From Stachybotrys elegans (Eukaryota; Ascomycota; Sordariomycetes; Hypocreales; Stachybotryaceae): a stretch of 64,000 bases of DNA. Below are positions 10,959 through 21,407 of this stretch, in pieces; the first letter of the stretch is position 1; the number at the start of each line of letters is the position of its first letter. The stretch spans positions 2,604,001 to 2,668,000 of the forward strand of contig JAGPNK010000002.1 of the NCBI GenBank assembly GCA_020746835.1. The letters are read 5' to 3'. Under the pieces are notes generated by a model, which made no database searches, was not told the DNA's origin, and saw nothing but the letters and a program-made list of their open reading frames with translations. A program made the translations under genes and the position numbers.

Positions 10959-12329
10959 AAGGGTCTCGGGATGGAGTTGGTCGTGAGGGCGGTTCTCATT
11001 TGGCTGCATTGGTCAAGGCAAGGGTAAATCATATACTGCCTTGCGGTAGGGCATTCAATTAAAAAGACGTCAAATTCCCCCATCTGGTCGATCTTCCGGG
11101 ACTTCGTGAGACGAGATTCCGTGCTTCAACCTACGATGGCCGACAACGTCAGGGCGGTGGGCGGCAGGCATGGCAGTATCTTTGTGGCGACACGAAACCG
11201 ACGATTTGTTGGTCGAGGAGGAACTTGGGTGCAGGCTGGGCAGGCCCGTCGAGGCCGGCCCTCCGGGGATGGCATTCGTGGGAGCACCCTGCCCAGAGGC
11301 ACCTCGAGACGCTTCCGGCTTGATGTACCGTCGTGCAGTCATGTCTATTCATTCACTCTTTGGCTTGTTGCTTGGGCAAAATTATGTTTCATCGCATGAC
11401 GTGGATGTAGCCAGTGAGAGGCTTCGATCGGCCACCTTTCCAGCGGACTTGGTCCTAGAAAGTATAATGATATCATGAGTCAATCACCTCTCGGTTGTGC
11501 AGGAGGAGCGAGCTTGTGAATACTCATTGCTATCACAATACATCCTGAGAGCCATGCATGCTTGAGTACCGGTGACAGATGTACGCTCCAATCACATAAC
11601 ACTTGTTGGCGATGGTATGATCCGGATCTTCACATGCTTTATATCGGTTCATGCCAGTTATCCCCGACTTGCAGCGAGGGCGAGGGCGATGGCACCGCTT
11701 GACTTGGCAGATACCGTTGCCGCCGTCGACACTGCAATATTGCCTTCAATTAGCCTACATATGACCTCGTTCAGTTACAGGAGTCGGAATGATGGTGGTC
11801 ACGGCGGTGCTCAACTATGCCAAAATATTGACTGTACGATATTTCGGCAAGGCGAAGGTCAGGAAATGTACCATGATGCCGTTCCCTCAATGAACATGAC
11901 ACTTAATCGATACCCACGATTTATAGTGACAACCTATAACCTCGTCATTGAGGCCCGTCCAGACTTAGTGCACCGACGCAGCTCATGAGGGTCTCCGGTC
12001 CTTATATGTCGTGATGACAGTGTTCTTCTTATGTACAGGGCAAAAGACAACTGAAGCGACCTTTGTATTTTGAGAATATAGGGATCATATTGCTTCACCA
12101 ACAGTATCGTCCTGCTGACTTCGAGTCTATGCAGTCGGCGTAAGCGTTCAAGGATGCTGTTCCTAAGCCGTCCAGTGCCATGCATGTCCCTCCTCTTGAG
12201 GTGATTGCAGTCGCCCAGTCACAAAGATGATCAAAGAGTGGCCGGGCATACGGCATCACGTTGAGTTCGTATCCCTGTAGCTAGGAATGGTTTGACGTCT
12301 TCTCCGGCGCTGACTCTTGTCAGGGATCA
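10959..12329. other. Convergent intergenic region
   Basis: This 1.37-kb spacer holds the 3' ends of eL33 (+) and the Gfd2-like gene (-). Open frames such as 11572-11988 (+) and 11070-11342 (-) have no recognised motif, no convincing splice partners and no family resemblance. I see nothing else in it. Confidence 0.5.
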
Positions 12330-13265
12330 TCAAGTCATGACATGGTCCGAACGATAGGCATCTTTGACTCGCTGGATCACTGGTGGAGCTCGAAACTCGG
12401 TGATAGAGACCCCCTTTTCCAATGTCTCAAGCACATTCAGCCTCAACGTCTCCAGCTTCTTCTGCTCGTCTACGGAAAGCTGGGCCATGCGGTTTGTTGA
12501 ACTTGTGATGACAAGGAGTAGCACTGCATACATAGTATATACAGCGTCATTGCCAGCGTTATGTAGTTCCATTGGATCCAGCGAGCAGCCAAGCTGAGAT
12601 AGTATCCCAGACAAGGAAAACCTTTGACCCGGAGCAAGACGAATGTCAGGGCTGTACGGAGGTAAAAGGTAGCGTGCGATGAGATATGTGTCAATAACTG
12701 CCCAGATTGGCACAAGGTCGAATAGATTGAGGCCAAGATATTGAATGACCTTGAGGTCTTCTTTGATGGACTGTCCAATCAAGGCAATATTCCGTAAAGA
12801 TCCGTGCCCAGATTTATCGCGAATCTGTAGATTTTGGAGGATTGTCGTTGAGATTTGCCTCTGGGTGATTTTCCTTGGCGTCGCAAAAACACATCGTCTC
12901 TTCTGTTTGTTTCTGGCCGTTTTGGTTTGGGGAGTGATATCTGAGACAGTAAAGAAGCGGACTGATATCAAGCTTCTCAGGTCCAGTGGGTATGAGCTTA
13001 AATCTCGAGTATCGAGGACTGCAAACCCAATCTGGGTAATGGCAGGCTTCTCGCCCGACGAAGAAACTAGTTCCCGAGAAGAAGCCACCTCTAGATCTAA
13101 AGAAACAAGGACGGCATCGGGCAAAGTAGCGTCCTGGCCAGGGGCTGGAGAGTGATCCGGGCGTAGGCCTAGAAAGCGTTCAAGGACTTTGAGACCTCCG
13201 AGGGGGGGCTTCAGCTTAGCCTTGGAGATATCTGGCAGGTATTTCCTCTCCATGCTGTTCCGCAT
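12330..13265 (-). CDS. Gfd2/YDR514C-like protein with DEDDh exonuclease fold
   Basis: Single-exon 311-aa protein. Its core is an RNase H-like DEDD nuclease domain with the acidic motif SLDLEV (Asp57, Glu59), a second motif IGQSIKEDL (Asp170), and a third, HNAGNDA (His235, Asp240), whose His five residues before Asp marks the DEDDh subclass. All five expected catalytic positions are present, so it could be an active 3'-5' exonuclease. The fold and the fungal context fit the Gfd2/YDR514C family, whose yeast member was found as a high-copy suppressor of a DBP5 mRNA-export mutant; its biochemical activity is not well established. Residues 112-145 form a basic insert. The start at 13265 is the first in-frame Met after an upstream stop; a Met at residue 5 and an upstream spliced exon are also possible. 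Confidence 0.72.
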   Translation of the reverse strand: MRNSMERKYLPDISKAKLKPPLGGLKVLERFLGLRPDHSPAPGQDATLPDAVLVSLDLEVASSRELVSSSGEKPAITQIGFAVLDTRDLSSYPLDLRSLISVRFFTVSDITPQTKTARNKQKRRCVFATPRKITQRQISTTILQNLQIRDKSGHGSLRNIALIGQSIKEDLKVIQYLGLNLFDLVPIWAVIDTYLIARYLLPPYSPDIRLAPGQRFSLSGILSQLGCSLDPMELHNAGNDAVYTMYAVLLLVITSSTNRMAQLSVDEQKKLETLRLNVLETLEKGVSITEFRAPPVIQRVKDAYRSDHVMT

Positions 13266-16200
13266 AGAGATAGATGTATGTGCCGTTGTTCTCTAGCGGT
13301 GTAGTTGGCAGGAAATTCCGTGTCCGGTTCTGGCAAATCGAGGGGAGACTGTCCAAGAGCAGGACCATGACAGGAACGGTTCAACGAAACAGGATGAGTC
13401 TGCTGCAAGTCGTTGCGAAGTGGTGCTCCCAGGCCTCCACGGGAAGACCGATCAGAGTTTGGACCAAGATTTGCCAGGCAGACATTGAAGTCTAACGCGC
13501 CAGCGGCTGTCATCTTCGGCGTTCCCCAAACTGTCGATGTACGGCCAAACTTGATGGAACATGCCGGGTCTTTGGATGAGCCATGGAGACGGAGAAGAGC
13601 GTGTACCATAGTTCGTCAATCTGAGTGGCTTGGTCCGCCATGTTTGTACACCCGTTGTCAAGGCATCCAGGGCGTCATGGATAAAGGGAACACGGACGAT
13701 TGGAGGCGTGTCTGATGCCGTGGCTATGCCCCCGACGTTGTTGCGAGGCCCTCTTTACGTAGCATATGGCTACCTACTGGAGAGATCTTGAGTTGGCGTG
13801 TAAGCTAGTCCTATATCAGCTTCATGGTTCGATCCAAAAGAGGAGAGAGTGCGCTTTTAGATAGGAATCGAATCGGCAGTCTGCATGGCATGGACGATCG
13901 TGAGATTGCCTAGCGGGAATTAAATCCTTGGCCTCGAGCACCCCTGTCCTGTCACGAAAACGCACCTCACCTATGGGACGCTGTTGCGCTGGTCTTGGTT
14001 GTGTGCGTCGTCGACTCAATTTCCAGTGTTACGGCATTTGTGAGACACAGGCGCAACGTCCAATGGGGGTTTTTGCCAAACCTACTTTTGTGGTCCCAAG
14101 AAAGGGCGGCACCTTTCCCGATTGTGCCATTAGGGAGGCAGAAGGTCAATGGAGGAGATGAGAGGAGTGACTGGGATGGACCAGAATGTCCGCTCAATGG
14201 TGGGCAAGCATTGCGGATGAAACCGCAGAGCAGTCAGCGAAGAGCTTTATTGGGTGATTTCACGCGATCTTTCTTCCATGGAGGGATGGAGGATGGGGGT
14301 TGCAGGGCTGCTTCCCGGTTTTCTGCAGTGTCTCTGGCGTCCGTAGTCGGATGCTGGCACGGGAGGAAGAGTGCAAAAAGTAATTCAGGCAGCGGGGGGG
14401 GGTAGACGCATCAACCATGATTTGGTGAGATATGGCTGCATTAGCTCAGAGATGGCCCATTGCCGTTCGCTTGCCACCATCGGCAGCTCGAGATGCAAAA
14501 GGAAGCAGGAAGCAGGAAGCAAGAAGAAAAAGCAGGAGAGAATGAGAGGCAACAAAGTGTGTGCGGGGCCCAAGGAGGAATACGAGATGTTCACACCTGG
14601 ATGCGTGTGCATGGTCCAATGAGGACGGGCGAAGCTGTTTGCGGAACTCGGGACACAAGAATACAGTGGTGCAGCGGTGGCGCGGCGCGGCGCGATGGGA
14701 CGCCCAACACGAAAAATAGGGTGATTGACTGTGCATCCACGCGTCACGATTGCGTTGTCGTCGAGCTGTTACGTGTACTCCGCACCCAAGGTACATTTGG
14801 GTCTCGGCCTGGGGATGCCGCCATGTATAATACATGCGGAGGTGGGCAAGTACAAAGAGAGGGGAAGTTGGCAATTAATCAAGCAACAGGCAGATCATGG
14901 TCGACGATCCGAACACGAGGCTGGGAACCAAGAGGCGAGACGGAAGATGCGACATGCATAACCCGCGCTACATGCAGCAGCGGTCGAGTGGCATGCGCTC
15001 GCTGACATCGGTCCCAGTCAGATTCGCATACGATGCCGATGCTAAGAAACCCGGAAGCCAATGGCTTAACCCGTTGACAGCTATTGGCAACTCAAAAAAG
15101 AACCATACCTACAAAGAAAGAAAGGAAGAAAGATGTGGCACAACATCCAAGACTAGGTACTACGACTAGATGTAGAGGTGGTGCTAGTTGGGGGAGACTC
15201 CGTAGCGTCCAGCTTCAACTGCTCGTGGCGTGTCTTACCCAATGCCTGCTGGACGGAAACCGAGACGGACGTTTTGGGGGCCCGTCGGATTCGGGTGACA
15301 GGTACCGATGTACTTTGGTACTAACTCTCCCAAAGTCAGGTATCTCTACCCACAAACTTGCCGCTCACGATGGGAAATCGTCGAGCATCTATCAAGTTAT
15401 AGTAGGAACGCAATTCCAATTGAGTTTCAATGAACAGGTTTACCAAGAATGCCGCATACTTCAATCAACGACGAAGCGCGGCCCATCCCTTCTCTTTCCG
15501 TTGGCCCGGCAGCTGCCACATCTTGATGCCATGCAGATCGATAACTCCCCCCAATTGTCCCAATTGGCCACTACACCACCACCTTTTGACACACACACAC
15601 ACACAATCTTTATGGAATGGCTGTACCGCTACATAGGTATGTATGTACATGCTGTACTGACGCTCGGTTACGTAGCCCTCAAAGGCGCAGTACATCCAGC
15701 TATCGGATACATCGGGCGAGTTGATTGGGCGCAGCCCATTCAGAGATGGATAGCTCGTAGCGAATGGGCAGATGCGAGGACGCACATAAGATGCTAATCG
15801 TTCCCTCGTTGTAAATTCCCCAGCGTCGACTTGCATTCTACAACTCTTGCCGCATCGTGTCACCGGAGCGACCAAGGCCAGAGAACAAGCTTACTTTGAC
15901 CTCGTCCTCGGCCCCTCCTCTCCCTCTGCCATCTCAACTACCTATCGGCCTCTCTCTAAGTACTCACCTACGTGGGGGCAGCGGGTATCTCGATAAATTC
16001 GCATGACAATTCCCCATCCTCCAAATAACTGATTGATCGGGAATTCCAAGAGAAAGCCACATCTCGCCAGAAAAGCCCTCAGATTGCGACCGGGATATCC
16101 TGTGGGCTACGGGGCATTCTCAAGAGGCAGCCCATATTTCAGTCGATTCGCAAAATTCAGGACGCCTCGTCGATTCCAAGGGAACAGGGAATCTCCCTCT

Positions 16201-17951
16201 CAACGCCCGCCACTTAGTCGCTTATCAAACCTAGTTGGTGGTCGAGGCGCTGAAACGACCCACGCACCAACGAACAGCTTTCCTGGCCACGCTTGACGTC
16301 AGCCCGCTCCTCCCGTGGCCTCCCAAGACCGAACACGACGCTTCCAGGCTCCATACTAGCCAGCACCACTGGTTGTCCCTAGCGCTGAAGTGGTTCTGCT
16401 TCTGGCTCTGGCTCGTCGTTCTTGGTGTCGGGGCTGTGCGACACAGAAGGCCAAGGTCCGTTTCCGAAGCATTCAACCGACGCAGCGGGCAACGCGCGCA
16501 AAAGCACAGCAGAGCAGAACAGGATAGAGAGATAAGCTTCTGCACCTTTTGTCTCAGCTTCCGTCGTCTTTGTCCTTGGCAGCCGGGCCACCATCCCAGA
16601 GCTGCTGACGAGGAGACGGACCAAGAGGGTGTGCGACAAGGGAAACACACCCGCACGCCGCCTGCAGAGGTGTCAGAGATAAGGAGCAGGCCGCCAACCT
16701 ATAGCGGCCAGGGGGTGCGCTTCACTATTGTGCTCAGTGCTACGTTGTCCGTGTTGATCTGGCGCAGCCATCACAGTCTACAGAGCAGATCGGCGCTCCA
16801 GCGCTCCCCGCCCGGCCCTACCACCAGTCCAGTCCAGTGGGCTGCCTGCTTAGAGGCTCCGTTGCTTTCTTCATCCCACCCCTTACCGGCTGCATTCCCG
16901 CATATCTTCTGCTGCTGGGCTGCTCACCACGGCATCGTGCAAAGTATTCCATCCGATCCCACCTGCACCTTGCTTGGTCCCGCCACGCCCTGCCTTGATT
17001 TTCTTGGCTGTTTGCGATTCAGAGGCTAAGTCATCCTTGGTCTTTACCTACCTACATATTGTATCTTTTTTTTTTTTTCGCCCTAGCGAGGAACAGACAA
17101 GAAGAACAAAAAATTAACCAAAAGGGAGACGAATATTGGATCAAGGACAGACCCTTCAACAAGGGCTCGATTCTCGCATCACAACGTCATTTCACCGGAA
17201 CATTGGCCAAGAAAGCAGAGCCTTCAGACCCGGCATCCAATTTCCTGCAATAAACGGTACAAGCGAAAATACAGCAATCTGGTGCAGGTCGTGGGGCGGC
17301 ATCTGGATTTCGCACACAGTCCCTACCCGGCCCCTTTTAATCGCACCCCTCCTCTCCACGCCCATCGCACCCCCACACCCCCCCCCTCCTTCTTCTTTCC
17401 TTCATTCAAAGAAGCCTAGAGGGCCTTGAGCACAGAGGGCGCCTGCTCTAAACAGCCACTACAACCACGCGCTAATTTACCAAAGCTTACCGCTTGGTGC
17501 CTGTTGGCCAAACGCCGAGGGCAGACAAAACAACAAATCGGCCTTGGTTGTCCCAACCTCTCATCCTCTCCTCCACCTCGATTTCCATAATCTCCACCCT
17601 CATATATCCCCATCCCGGGAACCGCCCTTGTTAGCTGCTCGTCCTTGTTGCGTCCTGTCACGCTTCCTGGCCGTCCGTTTGACCCTTGCTATTTCTGCCC
17701 TCCCGATCGGTCGATCCTCAAGTCAAGACACGCCTCCATCATCACCGCCGCCCCTGCCCGTCACAGCCCAGCAAGACCCAGCGACTACCCAGGTCCTAAC
17801 CCCAGCGCGCGGCACCTCTCGTCGTCGACCTCCACTGCTGCTATCGTGGCAGGCATTCATCCTCGCTCGTTCTCTGCGCGACCCCCCTCCCCCTGCTCGC
17901 GACTCGACCTCGATACAACAAAACGGTAACATTCTCTCCTAAGCCGGCACC
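13266..17951. other. 4.7-kb divergent intergenic region
   Basis: This region separates the Gfd2-like gene (-) from the DUF2406 gene (+). Many open frames occur (for example 15084-15797 and 16235-17029, both +) but their translations are biased toward Arg, Ser and Pro, lack recognisable domains and do not join across plausible introns. The last 700 bp are pyrimidine-rich, as expected of a fungal promoter and 5' leader. It contains an AC repeat at 15589-15605, a TTACCTACCTA motif near 17045 and a T10-13 run near 17067. Confidence 0.5.
15589..15605. repeat. (AC)n microsatellite
   Basis: About eight uninterrupted AC dinucleotides in the spacer. Confidence 0.85.
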
Positions 17952-19465
17952 ATGGCGACCTCCGCGGATCATTACCAGCATCCTCACCCTCTCCCGCCGC
18001 CTCCTCCTCCCCTACATCATCACCAAAATCAACAACCTCAGCACCGCCAGCACCAGTCTCTGCGTCATCACCACGAGGCGCTACAGACCCCCCCGGAGCC
18101 GCAGGAGCACCATTATCCACAGACCCAGGACCAGCAACCTCCATCGCCCTCCGCCAAGCGCCGAACATTCAGTTTCCACTCGGATAACTCCAAGCACGCC
18201 GCTGGGGTCAAGCTTGATTTGCACGAGACCCACGCTGAGAAGGAGTCCAAGCGTCTACATAGCAAAGCCGATCCCACTCTAGCCATGAACGAAGCAGAGC
18301 CCTGTACGTACAATACAAGTCTATCCCATCTCTCCTTCAAATCTCCATATCGTCACTCTTTCAGCTCTCACCCGGACCTTGAATTAACCGAAAATGACAG
18401 CTACCGTTGCCGCCATGAAGACGGAGGCGTCGTTCGCGCCTCTGCGATCTCTCCAGCACAGAGACAGCACGGGCAATGTCATATGTAAGTCTCTCCGCTG
18501 GCCAGCGCTTCTCGGCGTAGCCAGGCAGCGAGCTCTTGCTGACGTCTCGCAGCCGAACCCGACAAGTCCAACCCAACGCGTCATCGCTGGGAACGTCCTC
18601 TCGATACAATCCGCAGCTTCGAGGCTGCCATTGACGGCGGATACGCGCGCAAGTCGATGTACCGTGCAGGTAGTTCTCGACACCCAACCTCTGGCCAATC
18701 GACAGCCCTCTAATCGTCAGCAGACACGGACTCCGCGGTGAACTCGAACAGAAGAAGCAGTTTCCACCCAGGTAAGCGCATGCGAGACAGCTTGGCAGGC
18801 TAGGGCGCTTGAGATGCTAACCCTTTGCCGCTACAGGTTCCCAATCACGAGTCTGGCAGCAGGACGGCTATAACAACAGCAACTACAATGTCAGCAGCAG
18901 ACCAGTATCGATGAGACACGACCACAACAACCATGGAAACTCCAGGCACAGCTACTACGAAGGACAAGGTTACAACGGCGGTTATGGTCCGCCACCTGTG
19001 CCTCGGCAACGTGCTTCGAGGCAATACTCGGAACCACACTTTCAGAACTACAGACGGGAGCAGAACGTTTATCCCCTCCCCCACAAGGATCGATCGTATG
19101 AGACGGTTACGTCGGCCGCCGGCAGCGGCAACTCAGACAATGCAGGATATCAGACAGACCCCACCAGCAGCGACAACAGCTCCATCGAGCGAGCGTCGCC
19201 CCCGAAACGCGTGGAGCCCGTCAATGACTACGGCATCTCCTTCAACCCAGCCAACGCCAAGCAAGCGCAGAACTTCTCGGTCACACTCCCGGCAAACAGA
19301 AGCAATCCGCTGCCACCTCTGCCACAAGGCACGGATCAGAAAATGGCAGCACAACCGATCCAGAGGAAGATGGTGAAGCGACAGCCAAGCGCGGCTGTGG
19401 CTCCAGCAGCGCCTACCAATGAGAAGCGAAAGAGCTGGTTCTCGCGCCGCTTCAGCAAGCAATGA
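17952..19465 (+). CDS. DUF2406 family fungal protein
   Basis: Five exons (17952-18303, 18401-18484, 18553-18669, 18721-18771, 18837-19465) give about 410 aa. After a His/Pro/Gln-rich N-terminus come RRTFSFHSD, LHETHAEKESKRLHSKADPTLAMNEAEP, then MKTEASFAPLRSLQHRD and NPTRHRWERPLDTIRSFEAAIDGGY. This order is the DUF2406 signature of fungal proteins of unknown molecular function. The second half is Asn, Ser, Tyr and Arg-rich and looks disordered, ending in a basic KRKSWFSRRFSKQ tail, a possible membrane-binding or nuclear-localisation patch (inferred). The third intron ends in CAGCAG, so two acceptors three bases apart (exon starting 18721 or 18724) both keep frame and differ by one Ala. Confidence 0.85.
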
Positions 19466-20210
19466 GACTCGAATACCAGGCACACGATCATACGGGCACA
19501 ATCAAGCCCACTACCCACATCATAATACATGTCATTTCATTTGTCGATACCCCGAAAGGCCGGATGAGAAGCGAGTCGCTGGCGGACGTCTGAGGAACAG
19601 CACGAAAGTATAGGCAGGAGCAAGACTGGGCGGCATATGCGTTAGACAGGTCAAGGTTATGATGCCAAGACCCGTCGAAGCTGCTGCGCAGGAAGGTGGA
19701 TAATCCTTTTGGTCTTGGTCCTTTTCCTTTTTTTCTTTTTCTTTTTTGTTGACGGGGTTTATGAATTAGAATGTTGAGCGTGCAGGATGGAGGAGGCGGA
19801 GGGCACGTCGACAGCGGACACAGGTACATATATGCACACGATACTGTACGAGGCGTTGGGGTTATATGTATTTGTCTCTGAAGGCCCATGCATAAGCAGG
19901 TTATAGCCAGCGATGCAGTACCGCTCATCATTGTCTACAGTCGAAGCTTGCTGTGGCAGATAATAATCACTGTCTGGGGGGTAGTGAAGCTGCCTTAAGA
20001 CAGGTTTGCAAATTACTCATACAAGTTATTGAGCAATCGACATATGTGCTCCCACAACTATAAGCTTGGGTGATGATGCGAGCTGGCCAGCTAGAGATGG
20101 CTGGGAGCAGCATGGGGAATGTCGCGAGAGGCGAAAGCCTCCATCGTGGACCGGCTACGGCTCTTGTGCATCTGACACTGTGACGTTTTCTCCCTTGTAC
20201 GCTCCTTTGC
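19466..20210. other. Convergent intergenic region
   Basis: The 3' ends of the DUF2406 gene (+) and VMA21 (-) lie here. A long T-rich tract with CTTTT repeats occurs at about 19715-19748. No gene was seen. Confidence 0.55.
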
Positions 20211-20689
20211 TTACAGGTCTTTCTTGCTTTCCTTCTTCTTGGCTGCTTGCTGTTCAGATTGATCCTCGTTCATGGCCACCACGACATAGCTGATGAGCAC
20301 TACATTGGCGAGGAGAGCAGCGAGACCACCAGCATAAGATGAGTTTCCTGATTATGTCAACACACACATACAAGAGAGAGAAGGGGGCGGGTGAGAGAGT
20401 GGTGAGATGTACCCTGGAAGATGGTGTGGACTGTCATGAAATAGGACCCGATGGGAACAAAGATCATGGCAAACGTGAAGCCGAGTAACTTGATGATGAC
20501 ATCCCTAACAGTGTGCCAATTAGCAGGTGGAAACATTGTGTTGATGAAGTGAAACGAATTGAAATGAACAAATAGGAAGTAGGGGGCAACGTACTTGGGG
20601 ACGGCAGGGCTGATGTCGGACTTCTCCTCGGGCTGCTCATCCTGGTCGAGGATGGTTTTCTCAGTGCTAATGATGCGACGGGTAGCCAT
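20211..20689 (-). CDS. VMA21: VMA21-like V-ATPase assembly factor
   Basis: Small ER membrane chaperone for assembly of the V0 sector of the vacuolar ATPase. Three minus-strand exons (20595-20689, 20413-20504, 20211-20347) give 107 aa. The protein starts MATRRIISTEK, has two transmembrane helices (about residues 36-57 in VIIKLLGFTFAMIFVPIGSY and 66-87 in GGLAALLANVVLISYVVVA), and ends KKESKKDL. The terminal KKDL fits a KKXX dilysine ER-retrieval signal, as in yeast Vma21. Both introns are GT-AG and the spliced frame is intact. It shares a 718-bp divergent promoter region with the Fun30-type gene. Size, topology and tail all fit the family. Confidence 0.93.
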
Positions 20690-21407
20690 GGTCAAGGATC
20701 TGGTGTGTAGAGGAGAAGGCCGAAGCTCGAGCTTGGAATGATGGAGGATGGAAGTGAGAGCAGAAAAGTGGGGATAAGTGGAAGGCGGTTACTGTCAAGC
20801 AGCACTTAGATTATGGACAAGACAGATGGTGCAATTTAATAAAAGACTTGGACTTAAGGGACTTAAGTTTTGGATCAATGGGAGAATGATGAACGCATCT
20901 TAATTCCAGTCCAATTAAGTCAGTCAAGCCCAGTCAGTTCACTACAAATGCCTACGTATGTATGTATGCAGGTAGGTAAGTAGGTAGGTAAATTGGCTGC
21001 CCAAAACGGCCCACGTGATTTCGTGACGCCCTGGAGTCGCGAATTTTCAGCGGTTCGCGTTAATTGTGCCCAGCGCCGTTCTCCACGCATCGGCACCCCC
21101 GCCACCACTGGGCAGGCCGGACCAACCTTGGCTTTTTCACGGCCAGCCAGCCTTGTCGTTGGTCTGCATCTCTTGCTTTCGGTCGGCTTGTGCTTTTCGT
21201 CTTTTTCCCCCATCCCAACTGCTCCTGCCGACGTGCAGCTTCACCCATCCCTTTCGCTGGTGGTGCATTTATCTTCTCACCCGACACCCCGATCATCAAT
21301 CTTTATTTCTTGTTTTCCCTTAATAAATCTGGTACACGTTCTCCTCGGGGACGTCCTCCTCGCGCCTGAGTTTAATTCCTACGGGTTGGCGCTTCGTACT
21401 CTACGTA
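20690..21407. promoter_or_regulatory. Divergent promoter region of VMA21 and Fun30-type gene
   Basis: This 718-bp region lies between two divergent start codons. It has a cluster of GTATGTATGTATG and AGGTAGGTAAGTAGGTAGGTA repeats at about 20951-20993 and a CACGTG palindrome at 21012-21017. The right half is pyrimidine-rich. Regulatory use of these motifs is inferred only. Confidence 0.45.

Noticed and set aside
13211..13609. Upstream minus-strand frame as an extra first exon of the Gfd2-like gene
   Set aside because: It is in a different frame and I found no donor-acceptor pair that gives a convincing join; it is probably leader sequence.
13820..13945. Possible tRNA from GATTCGATTCC (minus) and GGTTCGATCC (plus)
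   Set aside because: The B-box-like strings lack a matching A box, and neither the T-arm stem nor an acceptor stem pairs.
16235..17029. 264-codon plus-strand frame upstream of the DUF2406 gene
   Set aside because: Composition follows base content, no domain or conserved motif, and it overlaps equally long frames on the other strand.
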